From UBA9676 sp963837105 (GTDB lineage: Bacteria; Actinomycetota; Actinomycetes; Streptosporangiales; Streptosporangiaceae), in contig CAWIMG010000029.1 in the NCBI GenBank assembly GCA_963837105.1, positions 1-64,000 of the forward strand: DNA of 64,000 bases. The letters run 5' to 3'. The translations under genes and the position numbers were made by a program. This document shows, piece by piece, positions 47,389 through 57,247 of this stretch (position 1 is its first letter; each line of letters starts with the position of its first letter). Under the pieces are notes generated by a model. The model had not been told where the DNA came from. It searched no databases and saw only the letters and a list, made by a program, of their open reading frames with translations.

Positions 47389-47402
47389 TGGAACCGGTTC
47401 CA
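47389..47402. promoter_or_regulatory. LacI-type operator
   Basis: TGGAACCGGTTCCA is a perfect 14-bp palindrome with the central CG typical of LacI-family operators. It lies 32 bases upstream of the lacI start, in the only non-coding gap upstream of the transporter operon. Confidence 0.8.
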
Positions 47403-47487
47403 ATCAGATACTGATCCGGCCGTGGGATGGCGTCAAGAGTCAGTCAAACCGGCGCGCGCTCGCGCTCACGGCACTGACGGTAACGGA

Positions 47488-48558
47488 TCAGGACGGAGCG
47501 GTAACCGTTCCGCTGCCCAGCACGATGTCGCCGTCGTACAGCACAGCGGCCTGGCCTGGGGCGACTCCCCGGACGGCCATCCGGGGCTCGATCCGCAGCA
47601 GGTCACCATCGGCAACGGCGACCGCCGGGCGCGGCTCCCCGTGCGCGCGGTACTGCACCAGGCACTCCAGCGGCCCGCTGGGCGGCGGGCAGCCGGTCCA
47701 GACCGGCCGCTCGGCGGTGATCTGGCGGACATCGAGCGCCTCGGCCGGGCCAACGGTCACCGTGCCGGTGACCGGCTGGATGTCCAGCACGTAGCGGGGA
47801 CGGCCATTGGGGGCGGGGGTGTCCAGCGCCAGTCCCTTGCGCTGGCCGACGGTGAAGGCGTAGCTGCCATCGTGGCGGCCCAGCACCGTCCCGTCCGGCG
47901 TCACGATGGTGCCGGGCGACCGGCCCAGCCGGCCGGCCAGGAAGCCCCGGGTGTCCCCGTCCGGGATGAAGCAGACGTCATGGCTGTCCGGCTTGTCCGC
48001 GACGGCCAGCCCGCGCCGGGCGGCCTCGGCCCGGACCTCGGCCTTGGTGCAGTCCCCCAGCGGGAACAGGGCCCGGTCGAGCTGGGCCCGGGTGAGCACG
48101 GCCAGCACGTAGGACTGGTCCTTGCCCGGGTCCACGCTGCGGCGCAGCCGGCCGCCGTCCAGCCGGGCATGGTGCCCGGTGCACACCGCATCGAAGCCCA
48201 GCGCCACCGCCCGGTCCAGCACGGCCGCGAACTTGATCTTCTCGTTGCAGCGCAGGCACGGGTTGGGGGTGCGGCCCCGGGCGTACTCGGCGACGAAGTC
48301 GGCCACCACGTCGGCCGCGAACCGCTCGGCCAGATCCCAGACGTAGAACGGGATGCCGATCACGTCGGCGGCCCGCCGCGCGTCCCGGGCGTCTTCCAGC
48401 GTGCAGCATCCCCGGGCCCCGGACCGGTACGACCGCGGGTTGCTGGACAGCGCCAGGTGGACACCGGTCACCTCGTGCCCGGCGTCCACCGCCCGCGCCG
48501 CGGCCACCGCCGAGTCCACCCCACCGGACATGGCGGCCAGCACCTTCAGCCTTGTCAT
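47488..48558 (-). CDS. mnmA: tRNA-specific 2-thiouridylase
   Basis: MnmA thiolates U34 of tRNA-Glu, -Gln and -Lys using sulfur from a cysteine desulfurase. The 356-residue protein has the PP-loop AAMSGGVDSAVAAA, the first catalytic Cys in NPCLRCNEKIKF and the second in SHDVCFIPDGD, and the tRNA-binding FTVGQRKGL. ATG 48558 is close behind the desulfurase gene on the same strand, and that enzyme is the likely sulfur source. Confidence 0.95.
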   Translation of the reverse strand: MTRLKVLAAMSGGVDSAVAAARAVDAGHEVTGVHLALSSNPRSYRSGARGCCTLEDARDARRAADVIGIPFYVWDLAERFAADVVADFVAEYARGRTPNPCLRCNEKIKFAAVLDRAVALGFDAVCTGHHARLDGGRLRRSVDPGKDQSYVLAVLTRAQLDRALFPLGDCTKAEVRAEAARRGLAVADKPDSHDVCFIPDGDTRGFLAGRLGRSPGTIVTPDGTVLGRHDGSYAFTVGQRKGLALDTPAPNGRPRYVLDIQPVTGTVTVGPAEALDVRQITAERPVWTGCPPPSGPLECLVQYRAHGEPRPAVAVADGDLLRIEPRMAVRGVAPGQAAVLYDGDIVLGSGTVTAPS

Positions 48559-48634
48559 CGGCTCCAGCCTATGGGCCCGCCCGGCGGGCTCGTCCGCCGC
48601 GGACTGTCCTAGCTTTCATGATCTGGACCCCACG

Positions 48635-49861
48635 TCAGGCGCGGGCCGCGCGCCTGGCCCGCGCCACCACTTCGCCGATGACGGCGGCGACCGCCGTCAC
48701 GTCGGCCGCGGTCGAGGTGGCACCGAGGGAGAACCGCAGCGACCCCCGCGCCCTGGCCTCGTCCGCACCCATGGCCCGCAGCACGTGACTGGGCTGGGCC
48801 ACGCCGGCGGTGCAGGCCGAGCCCGTCGAGCAGGCGATCCCCTTCGCGTCCAGCAGCATCAGCAGGGCATCGCCCTCACAGCCGGGGAAGGAGAAGTGGG
48901 CGTTGCCAGGCAGCCGGCCCGGCCCAGGCGGCGCGCCGTTGAGGATGGCGTCCGGTACCACCGCGAGCACCCGGGCGATCAGGTCGTCCCGGAGCGCGGC
49001 CAGCCTGGCCACTTCCTCCTCCCGGCGCTTGACCACGATCTGGGCGGCGGCCGCGAACGCGGCGATCGCGGGCGCGTCCAGCGTGCCCGACCGCACATCC
49101 CGTTCCTGGCCGCCACCATGCAGCACCGGCACCGGTTCGGCTCCCCGGGCCAGCAGCAGCGCACCCACCCCCACCGGGCCGCCGATCTTGTGGCCGCTGA
49201 GGGTGAGCGCATCCACCCCGGCCGCGGCGAAGCTGACCGGCAGCGGGCCGGCCGCCTGCACGGCATCGGTGTGGAATGGGATCTGGTACTCGCGGGCAAC
49301 CGCGGCCAGGCCAGCGATCGGCTGGATGGTGCCCACCTCGTTGTTCGCCCACATCACGCTGATCAGCGCCACGTCCGCGGGTCCCGGGCCGGCTTCGATG
49401 CAGGCCCGCAGCACCTCCGGCGTGAGCAGCCCCGTCCGGTCCACCGGCAGCCAGCCGACCTGCGCGGCCTCATGGGCGGCCAGCCACTGCGCCGGGTCCA
49501 GCACGGCATGATGCTCAACGGCGGTGACCAGCACCCGGGACCGGCGCCGGTCCCCGTCCCGGCGGGCCCAGTACAGGCCCTTGACGGCCAGGTTGTCCGC
49601 CTCGGTCCCGCCGCTGGTGAAGATGACTTCGCTGGGCCGGGCGCCGTAGCACTCGGCGATCAGCTCGCGGGACTCCTCGACCACCCGGCGGGCGCGGCGG
49701 CCAGGGTTGTGCAGTGACGAGGGATTGCCCAGCTGGGCGAGTTCGCCGGTCATGACGGCGATGGCGTCCGGCAGCATGGGCGTGGTCGCCGCATGGTCCA
49801 GGTACACCAGGCCGTCCCGCGCCTGCTCCAGGCTCCCGCCCGCACCGCCCGAATAGCTCAT
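48635..49861 (-). CDS. Cysteine desulfurase (IscS/NifS family)
   Basis: A 408-residue PLP enzyme that frees sulfur from cysteine. It shows VYLDHAATTPM, TEADNLAVKG, HTDAVQAAG, the PLP lysine in LTLSGHKIGGPVGVG and the persulfide Cys in IACSTGSACTAG. The start at ATG 49861 skips an upstream in-frame extension without family resemblance. It immediately precedes mnmA, so it most probably serves tRNA thiolation, and perhaps Fe-S assembly. Confidence 0.93.
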   Translation of the reverse strand: MSYSGGAGGSLEQARDGLVYLDHAATTPMLPDAIAVMTGELAQLGNPSSLHNPGRRARRVVEESRELIAECYGARPSEVIFTSGGTEADNLAVKGLYWARRDGDRRRSRVLVTAVEHHAVLDPAQWLAAHEAAQVGWLPVDRTGLLTPEVLRACIEAGPGPADVALISVMWANNEVGTIQPIAGLAAVAREYQIPFHTDAVQAAGPLPVSFAAAGVDALTLSGHKIGGPVGVGALLLARGAEPVPVLHGGGQERDVRSGTLDAPAIAAFAAAAQIVVKRREEEVARLAALRDDLIARVLAVVPDAILNGAPPGPGRLPGNAHFSFPGCEGDALLMLLDAKGIACSTGSACTAGVAQPSHVLRAMGADEARARGSLRFSLGATSTAADVTAVAAVIGEVVARARRAARA

Positions 49862-49975
49862 GTCGGCCACCCAGCCTAGGCCATGTCCTGCGGGCACGAC
49901 ACGGCCTGGCTGGCATCGCCCCCGGTCAGCACCACGCAGCCCACCCTTGGCCCGGCTGGCTGGCCCGGCGCCAGG

Positions 49976-50947
49976 TCAGGACTGGCCGTGGCGGGCGATC
50001 TCGTCGGTGAGCTGGGGGACGACGTTGAACAGGTCGCCGACCACCCCGAAATCGGCCAGCTCGAAGATCGGGGCCTCCGGGTCCTTGTTGATCACCATGA
50101 TCGTCTTGGCGGTCTGCATGCCCGCCCGGTGCTGGATCGCGCCGGAGATGCCCACCGCCATGTACAGCTGTGGCGACACGGTCTTGCCGGTCTGCCCGAC
50201 CTGGAACTGGTGCGGGTACCAGCCCGCGTCGGTGGCGGCCCGGGATGCGCCGACGGCCGCGCCCAGCGCGTCGGCCAGCTTCTCGATCAGGGCGAAGTTC
50301 TCCGCGTTGCCCACCCCGCGGCCGCCGGACACCACGATCGCCGCCTCGGTGAGTTCAGGCCGCTCGCCCCGCTGCGCCACCACCCGCTGGGTGATCCGCG
50401 CGCCCCGGGCGGCCCCGGTAAGCTCCACCCCGGCTGGCTCCAGCGCCGCCGCACCGGGCGCGGGCTCGGGAGCCGCCGAGTTCGGCCGCACCGCCACGAT
50501 CGGCGTACCGGACCGGACCCGGGACTGGACGACGATCGCCCCGCCGAAGATGGACTGCTCCGCCACCGGCCCGGAACCGTCGCTGGCCGGGACCAGGCCG
50601 ACCGCGTCGGTGAGCACGCCGGAGCCGGTTTTCACGGCCAGCCGGCCAGCGATCTCCTTGCCCTCCGCGGTCGCCGCGACCAGGATCGCGGCGGGTGAGA
50701 CCCGCCCTGCCAGGCCGGCCAGCACCTCCGCGGCGGGCGCGGCCACGTAGTCCTCCATGCCGTCGCCGCCGGCCTGGTAGACCTTGGCCGCGCCGTACTC
50801 GGCGAGGCGGTCCCGCGCGCTCTCGGCGCCGCCGCCCAGCCAGACCACCGACGGCTCGCCGAACCGGCGGGCCAGCGTCAGCAGTTCAAAGGTGACCTTC
50901 TTGAGCGTCTCGCCGGAATGCTCGGCGAGCACCAGCACCTCAGCCAT
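49976..50947 (-). CDS. etfA: Electron transfer flavoprotein alpha subunit
   Basis: EtfA with EtfB passes electrons from acyl-CoA dehydrogenases to the membrane chain. The 323-residue protein has the FAD-binding C-terminal domain with VVSGGRGVGNAENF, ASRAATDAGWYPHQFQVGQTGKTVSPQLYMAVGISGAIQH and a final VVGDLFNVVPQLTDEI. It begins 24 bases after etfB and should be co-transcribed. Confidence 0.95.
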   Translation of the reverse strand: MAEVLVLAEHSGETLKKVTFELLTLARRFGEPSVVWLGGGAESARDRLAEYGAAKVYQAGGDGMEDYVAAPAAEVLAGLAGRVSPAAILVAATAEGKEIAGRLAVKTGSGVLTDAVGLVPASDGSGPVAEQSIFGGAIVVQSRVRSGTPIVAVRPNSAAPEPAPGAAALEPAGVELTGAARGARITQRVVAQRGERPELTEAAIVVSGGRGVGNAENFALIEKLADALGAAVGASRAATDAGWYPHQFQVGQTGKTVSPQLYMAVGISGAIQHRAGMQTAKTIMVINKDPEAPIFELADFGVVGDLFNVVPQLTDEIARHGQS

Positions 50948-50970
50948 GGGCTACCGCGTCCTCCTGGTCC

Positions 50971-51750
50971 TCAGATGAATTTCTGGCTGGCGAGGAACTC
51001 GGCCGCCTTGACGCCGCCGTCGCCGTCGTCCTTGACGATCGTGCCGGCCTGCCGGGGCGGCCGCTTGGCGAAGCTGACCACTTCGGTGCCGGCCGCCGCC
51101 AGCCCGACCTGGCCGGGATCGAGCCCGATGTCGGCCAGGCCCAGGGTCTCGACCGGCTTCTTCTTGGCCGCCATGATGCCCTTGAACGAGGGGTAGCGCG
51201 GCTCGTTGATCTTCTCGACCACGCTGACCACCGCGGGCAGGGTCGCCTCGACCTCGTCGTAGCCGTAATCGGTCTGGCGCTGGATGGAGATGGCCGTGCC
51301 GTCCGTGTCCACCTTCCTGGCCAGCGTGAGCTGCGGCACCCCGAGCCGCTCGGCCAGCATGGCGGGCAGCACGCCCATCCGCGCGTCGGTGGCCTCCGAG
51401 CCCAGGATGACCAGGTCGAACCCGATCCGGGTGAGCACCGTGGCCAGCGCCAGCGAGGTTCCCAGCGCGTCCGACCCGGCGAGGGCGTCGTCGACCAGGT
51501 GCACCGCCTTGTCCGCGCCCATGGACAGCGCCTTGCGGATGGATTCGCTGGCCTTGTCCGGGCCCATGGTCAGGATGGTCACCTCGCCCCCGTGCGCCTC
51601 GGCCAGGCGGAGCCCTTCCTCGATCGCGTACTCGTCGAGCTCGTTGATGACCCCGTCCACCGAGGCCCGGTCCAGCCGCGAGTCCTCCGCTCGCAGCGTG
51701 CGCTCCGCCCAGGTGTCGGGAACCTGCTTGACGCAGACGACGATGTTCAT
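50971..51750 (-). CDS. etfB: Electron transfer flavoprotein beta subunit
   Basis: A 259-residue partner of EtfA that binds AMP. It has MNIVVCVKQVPDTW at the start, GVINELDEYAIEEGLRL and the conserved loop region IMAAKKKPVETLGLADIG. The start at ATG 51750 is the family start; upstream in-frame sequence is unrelated. It heads the etfB-etfA-desulfurase-mnmA set on the minus strand. Confidence 0.95.
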   Translation of the reverse strand: MNIVVCVKQVPDTWAERTLRAEDSRLDRASVDGVINELDEYAIEEGLRLAEAHGGEVTILTMGPDKASESIRKALSMGADKAVHLVDDALAGSDALGTSLALATVLTRIGFDLVILGSEATDARMGVLPAMLAERLGVPQLTLARKVDTDGTAISIQRQTDYGYDEVEATLPAVVSVVEKINEPRYPSFKGIMAAKKKPVETLGLADIGLDPGQVGLAAAGTEVVSFAKRPPRQAGTIVKDDGDGGVKAAEFLASQKFI

Positions 51751-51908
51751 GACCTGCGGCCGACCTCCTGCCCTGTCCGCTCGCGCCCGCCTTCGTCGGC
51801 GGGCACGGTACACACTGCCAAACCCGGCCATCCGCAGGCACCGCGGGGTGCCGCTACCGCCTGCTCGGCCGCCCGCCCGCCGGGAACCGGGCGGGCTCCA
51901 GCGCTATG

Positions 51909-52784
51909 TTACCGGCTGGTAGCTAACCCGCTCAGCCCGGCCTGCTGCTCCGCCGCGTCGACCACGTTGGCCAGCAGCATCGCCCGGGTCATCGGGCCTA
52001 CCCCGCCGGGCACCGGGGCCAGATAGCCGGCCACCCCGGCCACCTCCGGCGCGACATCCCCCGCCAGCCCGGCATCGGTCCGGGTGATGCCCACGTCCAC
52101 CACCGCCGCGCCGGGCCGCACCATGTCCGGGGTGAGCAGGCCGGGCCGGCCCGCGGCCGCCACCACGATGTCGGCGCGGCGGGTGTGCCCCGCCAGGTCA
52201 CGGGTGCCGGTGTGGCACAGTGTCACGGTCGCGTTCTCGCTGCGCCGGGTGAGCAGCAGGCCGAGTGACCGGCCGACGGTGATGCCGCGCCCGATCACGG
52301 TCACCTCCGCGCCGTCGATGGGCACCCCGAACCGGCGCAGCAGGGCCACGATGCCCCGCGGCGTGGCCGGCAGCGGGCCCGGCTCACCCAGGACCAGCCG
52401 CCCCAGGCTCACCGGGTGCAGGCCGTCGGCATCCTTGGCCGGGTCGATCCGGTGCAGAACGGCGAGTGCGTCCAGCCCCGGTGGCAGCGGCAACTGGACG
52501 ATATAGCCGGTGCAGGCCGGGTCGGCGTTCAGCTCGTCGACGACCGCCTCGACCTGCTGCTGGCTCGCGCTGGCGGGCAGGTCCCGGCGGATGCTGGCGA
52601 TCCCCACCTGGGCTGAGTCCCGGTGCTTGCCAGCGACGTAGGCCCGGCTGCCCGGATCATCGCCGACCAGCACGGTGCCCAGTCCCGGCACCAGGCCGGC
52701 CGCCGCCAGCGCGGCCACCCGGGTGGCCAGCTGTGCCTTGACCTCGGCCGCGGTCGCCTTGCCGTCCAGGATCACGGCGGTCAT
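51909..52784 (-). CDS. folD: Methylenetetrahydrofolate dehydrogenase/cyclohydrolase
   Basis: FolD interconverts methylene- and formyl-tetrahydrofolate, providing the formyl groups used by the neighbouring purN and purH products. The 291-residue protein has YVAGKHRDSAQVGI with the catalytic Lys, GYIVQLPLPPGLD and the NADP-binding TVIGRGITVGRSLGLLL. The C terminus has GGVGPMTRAMLLANVVDAAE. It is 72 bases after purH on the same strand. Confidence 0.95.
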   Translation of the reverse strand: MTAVILDGKATAAEVKAQLATRVAALAAAGLVPGLGTVLVGDDPGSRAYVAGKHRDSAQVGIASIRRDLPASASQQQVEAVVDELNADPACTGYIVQLPLPPGLDALAVLHRIDPAKDADGLHPVSLGRLVLGEPGPLPATPRGIVALLRRFGVPIDGAEVTVIGRGITVGRSLGLLLTRRSENATVTLCHTGTRDLAGHTRRADIVVAAAGRPGLLTPDMVRPGAAVVDVGITRTDAGLAGDVAPEVAGVAGYLAPVPGGVGPMTRAMLLANVVDAAEQQAGLSGLATSR

Positions 52785-52856
52785 CGGCGGCCACCCGCCG
52801 CGGCGGCACTCGGGATGCTCATGGAACCCCTCTCGGCTGGCACGGGCACCAGGCCC

Positions 52857-54455
52857 TCAGTGGAAGAAGTGACGTGCACCAGTGAAGTACAGGCTGACCC
52901 CCGCCGCGGCGGCGGCGGCCACCACCTCATCATCACGAACCGAGCCACCCGGCTCGGCAATGGCCCGGACCCCGCCCGCGGCCAGCACCTCCAGCCCGTC
53001 CGCGAACGGGAAGAAGGCGTCGCTGGCGGCGACCGCGCCACGGGCGCGGTCGCCGGCCCTGGCTATCGCGAGCCGGGCCGAGTCCACCCGGTTGACCTGG
53101 CCCATGCCCACCCCGACGGTGGCTCCCCCGGTGGCGATCAGGATCGCGTTCGACTTCACGCTCCGGCACGCCCGCCAGGCAAAAGCCAGGTCGGCCAGGG
53201 TCCCGGCGCTGGCGGCCGGGCCGGCCCGCAGCTGCCAGCCGGACGGGTCATCACCCGGCGCGTCCAGCAGGTCGGCCGTCTGCATGAGCAGGCCGCCGCC
53301 GAGCTGCCGCCACTCGGCACCCGCCGCCTGGTCCGGGCGGGCGGCCGCGGGCTGGCCGGCTCTCCCGGCCGGTGGCGGGCAGGCCAGCAGCCGCAGATTC
53401 GGCCTGGTGGCCAGCACCTCCAGCGCGGCCGGCTCGAACCCGGGTGCCACCACCACTTCGGTGAAGATGCCGGCGATCTGGCCGGCCAGGGCGGCGGTCA
53501 CCTGCCCGTTGGCGGCGATCACTCCGCCGTAGGCGGACAGCGGGTCGCAGGCGTGCGCCTTGCGGTGGGCCTCGGCCAGGTCGCCGCCGACCGCGATGCC
53601 GCAAGGATTGGTGTGCTTGACGATGGCCACGCACGGCTCGCCGAAGTCCGCCGCCGCCCGCCACGCCGCCGCCGCGTCCACATAGTTGTTGTAGGACATG
53701 GCCTTGCCCTGCAGCTGCTGGGCACTGGCGATGCCGGAGGGGCCGGGGCCGGCATACCGGGCCGCCCGCTGATGCGGGTTCTCCCCATAGCGCAGCACCT
53801 CCTGCCGCGACCAGACCGCGCCCACCACATCGGGCCAGCCGGTCTCGGCCGCGGTCTGGTCCGGTGCGTAGGCCGAGGCGAACCAGGACGCCACCGCCAC
53901 GTCATAGCGTGCCGTGTGCGCGAAGGCCTGGGCGGCCAGCCGCCGCCGCTCCGCCAGCGTGAACCCGCCGCCAGCCAGCGCCTGGGTCACCAGCGGGTAC
54001 ATGGCCGGGCTGGTGATGACCGCGACGCTGGCGTGGTTCTTGGCCGCGGCCCGGACCATGGCCGGGCCGCCGATATCGATCTGCTCCACCACCTCGGCTG
54101 GCGGCGCGCCGCTGGCCACGGTCGCCTCGAACGGGTACAGGCTGGACACCAGCAGCTCGAACGGCGCGATCCCGAGATCCGCCAGCTGCCGCAGGTGCGC
54201 GGGCTGGCCACGGTCGGCGAGCAGGCCGCCGTGCACCCCCGGGTGCAGCGTCTTCACCCGGCCGTCAAGGAACTCGGCGAACCCGGTTACCTCCCCCACC
54301 TCGGTCACCGGCACCCCGGCCGACCTGATGGCCGCGGCCGTGCTGCCGGTACTCACGATCTCCACCCCGGCCGCCGCCAGCGCCTGCGCCAGTTCCGCCA
54401 GCCCGGCCTTGTCGTAGACACTGATCAGCGCCCGCCTGATGGATACGTTCGTCAA
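52857..54455 (-). CDS. purH: Bifunctional AICAR formyltransferase / IMP cyclohydrolase
   Basis: The enzyme carries out the last two steps of IMP synthesis. The N-terminal IMP cyclohydrolase domain begins ALISVYDKAGLAELAQAL; the formyltransferase domain has YGENPHQRAARY, GKAMSYNNYVDAAAA, VAIVKHTNPCGIA and, near the end, SDAFFPFADGLE. I place the start at TTG 54455, which overlaps the purN stop (TTGA) and gives 532 residues, rather than the longer frame. Two segments (about 355-395 and 415-430) look less conserved than usual. Confidence 0.93.
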   Translation of the reverse strand: MTNVSIRRALISVYDKAGLAELAQALAAAGVEIVSTGSTAAAIRSAGVPVTEVGEVTGFAEFLDGRVKTLHPGVHGGLLADRGQPAHLRQLADLGIAPFELLVSSLYPFEATVASGAPPAEVVEQIDIGGPAMVRAAAKNHASVAVITSPAMYPLVTQALAGGGFTLAERRRLAAQAFAHTARYDVAVASWFASAYAPDQTAAETGWPDVVGAVWSRQEVLRYGENPHQRAARYAGPGPSGIASAQQLQGKAMSYNNYVDAAAAWRAAADFGEPCVAIVKHTNPCGIAVGGDLAEAHRKAHACDPLSAYGGVIAANGQVTAALAGQIAGIFTEVVVAPGFEPAALEVLATRPNLRLLACPPPAGRAGQPAAARPDQAAGAEWRQLGGGLLMQTADLLDAPGDDPSGWQLRAGPAASAGTLADLAFAWRACRSVKSNAILIATGGATVGVGMGQVNRVDSARLAIARAGDRARGAVAASDAFFPFADGLEVLAAGGVRAIAEPGGSVRDDEVVAAAAAAGVSLYFTGARHFFH

Positions 54456-55081
54456 CGCCCGACCTTCACCTTCCGGCCCTGGACCGACCACCCGCCGCGG
54501 GCCATCGCCCCCACCGTGTCCACCAGCAGCGCCCGCTCGGCCACTTTGACCCGCTCGTGCAGCGAGGTCACGTCATCATCATCGGTCACCGGCACCACCG
54601 CCTGCGCGACCACCGGCCCGGTGTCGGTGCCGGCGTCCACCATGAACACGGTGCAGCCGGTGACCTTGACCCCATACGCCAGGGCGTCCCTGACCCCGTG
54701 CATGCCCGGGAAGGCCGGCAGCAGCGCCGGATGGGTGTTGATGAAGCGGCCACCGAAGGCGGCCAGGAAGGCCGGGCCGACCAGCTTCATGAAGCCGGCC
54801 GACACCACCAGGTCCGGATGGTGACCCGCGACCGCATCGGTGAGCGCCCGGTCCCATCCGGCCCGGTCCGGATAGTCGGCCAGCCGCCGGATGAAGATGG
54901 GGATGCCCGCCCGCTCCGCCCGGGCCAGGCCCTCGATACCGGCCCGGTCCGATCCCACAGCCACCACCCGGGCACCGAACGAGGGCTCGGCGCTGGCGTC
55001 GAGCAGCGCCTGCAGGTTGGTGCCGGCACCCGACACCAGCACCACCAGGCGGGCCTGGCCGGCCTCGCCACCGTGTGCCAT
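54452..55081 (-). CDS. purN: Phosphoribosylglycinamide formyltransferase
   Basis: PurN adds the first formyl group in purine synthesis. The 209-residue protein has VVLVSGAGTNLQALLDA, VVSAGFMKLVGPAFLAAFGGRFINTHPALLPAFPGMHGVRDAL with the catalytic Asn-His pair, and VDAGTDTGPVVAQAVVPV with the catalytic Asp. It is coupled to purH by a 4-base overlap, and diverges from the DUF4190 gene. Confidence 0.95.
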   Translation of the reverse strand: MAHGGEAGQARLVVLVSGAGTNLQALLDASAEPSFGARVVAVGSDRAGIEGLARAERAGIPIFIRRLADYPDRAGWDRALTDAVAGHHPDLVVSAGFMKLVGPAFLAAFGGRFINTHPALLPAFPGMHGVRDALAYGVKVTGCTVFMVDAGTDTGPVVAQAVVPVTDDDDVTSLHERVKVAERALLVDTVGAMARGGWSVQGRKVKVGR

Positions 55082-55230
55082 ATCCGAACTCCCGGGGCTG
55101 GTCGGTGTGCCGAGGCCACCCTAGCGGGCACTCACCACGGCCGGCAGATCGGCTGCGCCTGGCCCGGGACCGGCCGGTATTTCGCCGGAGCGGCCCGGCC
55201 AGTGCCGCCGGCCAGGCACAATGAAGCGCT

Positions 55231-55719
55231 ATGCCCGACACCGGCACGCCACCTGAGGACGGATCGCGCTGCGGTCCGCCCCCGCCTGCCACCCCGATCC
55301 GGCCGCCCGCCGCCGCGAACCAGCATCGGGCCGTCGCCGCGCTGCTGGTGGCGGTGCTCAGCCTGGGCGGGTTCGCGGCTTTCAACCTGGGCCAGCGCTA
55401 CGGCATCCTGCTGATCGGCTACGCCCTGCTGGCCAGCCTGATCGCGCTCTGGCTGGGCCTGACGGCGGTCAGCCGGGCCCGCCGGGACCGGACCGCCCGG
55501 CCCCGTGGCGCGGTGCTGGCCACGGTGATCGCCACCCTGGGAATCGGGCTCAGCATCTTGCTGCTGCTGGGGTTCGCACTGTTCGGCAGGCAGCTGGCCG
55601 GCTACAGCCGGTGCCTGACCGCCGCCAGCACGGCCAGCGCCCAGCAGTCCTGCTACAGCCAGTTCTCGCATGCGCTGAACCAGCGGATGTCCCTGCTCGG
55701 CACCGCTGGCCGCGGCTAG
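55231..55719 (+). CDS. DUF4190-like membrane protein
   Basis: A 162-residue protein with a Pro-rich cytoplasmic N terminus (about 1-35) and three hydrophobic segments (about 35-55, 60-82, 92-118). The layout and the SRARRDRTARPRGAVLATVIATLG loop resemble DUF4190 proteins. The C-terminal 40 residues are outside with two Cys. Its function is unknown. It is the only plus-strand gene in the last 20 kb. Confidence 0.7.
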   Translation: MPDTGTPPEDGSRCGPPPPATPIRPPAAANQHRAVAALLVAVLSLGGFAAFNLGQRYGILLIGYALLASLIALWLGLTAVSRARRDRTARPRGAVLATVIATLGIGLSILLLLGFALFGRQLAGYSRCLTAASTASAQQSCYSQFSHALNQRMSLLGTAGRG

Positions 55720-55795
55720 CGACGCCAGCGGTCACGGCAGCGCGGACGGGCCCGGCGTGGCCTGCCGGCCGCGGCCGCGGCCCTCCTGGTCACCG

Positions 55796-57119
55796 TCATC
55801 CCCGGACCACGGGTCCACGAAGATCCGGTGCCCGTCGTCGCCCGCCAGCACCGGGCGGCCATCTGGCGGCCGGGCGCCGGGCCGCGGCCAGCGCGGCCGC
55901 CAGTTCCGGGTCCCGCCGCAGCCGCAGCAGGTTCGCCAGTCCGGCCGCGACCGCCGCGGCCACGCCCACCTCCAGCACCGCCACCAGCGCGGACTGCCAG
56001 CCGGATGGACCCACCGCGGCCAGCCGCCCGCTGCCGAGCGGGCCGCCCGAGAAGACTGCCAGCAGCCCGGTCACGCAGCCGGTCACCAGCCCGGACATGA
56101 ACCCCCACAACGGGGCCGCCTCGCTGGCTGGCACCACCGCGGCCCGGACCAGGAGCACCCCGCCGAACGCGCCGGCCAGGTAGGGCACCGCCAGCACCGC
56201 GGTGAAGGCCCAGCCCGGCAGCGACCCGTGCGCGCCGGGCGGCAGCGCGGCCAGCAGCGGGAAGGCCGGCAGCGGCCCCACCACTGCCCCGGTCGGCGCG
56301 ACCACGGTGCTGGCGCCGAAGGCGAAGCCCGGCCCCAGGCTGAAGCAGACCGCCCAGATCACCGCGTTCGGCAGGTAGGCGAGCTGGACCACCAGCAGCA
56401 GCACCGTGCCGACGGCACCGGCCCCGAGTGAATCGTTGAGAATCCGGAATTCAGGCAGGTGGACAGCGAGGGACGCGCCCGCCAGGACCGAGCCGGCCGC
56501 CCCGAGCAGCGCGAGCGAGCCAGCGGTGCCGAGCACGACCGAGCGGGTCCGCGGGGGCAGCAGCCCGGCCAGGGTGCGCCACGGCGCCAGCGGCGCGGGC
56601 GGCGCCCAGCCCTGCGGCGCACAGCGCGACCGCGAACCCGCCGGCGACCGCCTGCGGCAGTGATGGGACCACCAGCGGCGAGCGGCTGGCCAGTGCCAGC
56701 GCCCCGGACAGCACGGCGTACGGGGCGGCGACCGCCAGCGCCGCGTAGCCGACCTCGGGCAGGCTGGATACCTGGCCACTGCGCACCAGCCAGCGGCCCG
56801 CCCGCCAGAGCAGGAAGCCGGGGATGACTACCAGGCCGAGCGGGAGCATGCCGATCCGGCCGGCCCCGTGCAGCGCGAAACCGACGTGATGCGCGGCCAG
56901 CCACAGCTCTGTCGCGGACCGCAGCACACCAGGCAGCCCGAGGCCCGCATGCGGGGCGGCGATCCAGCCCACCAGCATCAGCGGCAGGATGATGGCCAGC
57001 CCGGTGGCGGTGACTGCGCAGGCGGCCAGCGCCCCGGTGACCGCCAGCGGGCGGCCGCCGCGCGGCCCGGCGGGCACGCCCGGCCGGCCGCGGGCACGGG
57101 CCCGGGCAGGAGCGGTCAC
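55796..57119 (-). CDS. DUF6350 membrane protein (one frameshift)
   Basis: A protein of about 440 residues with about ten hydrophobic segments, of the DUF6350 family found between sucD and purN in actinobacteria. The first frame from GTG 57119 runs to ALCAAGLGAAR; near 56600 a one-base change leads into WRTLAGLLPPRTRSVVLGTAGSLALLG and the rest. The C-terminal tail is cytoplasmic and Arg/Pro-rich. The function is unknown. The frameshift lies in a GCC-repeat stretch, so assembly error is plausible. Confidence 0.8.
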
Positions 57120-57247
57120 AAACCCTCATCCTGGCAACCGCAGCGGCAGCGGCAGCGGAGGCGCGCCGCCGCTGGCCCAGGGTCCACCGGGGTCCACCCC
57201 GTGTCCGCCGGGGGCTGGCCGGGCCGGCAGTGCGACGTGCTGCCAGG

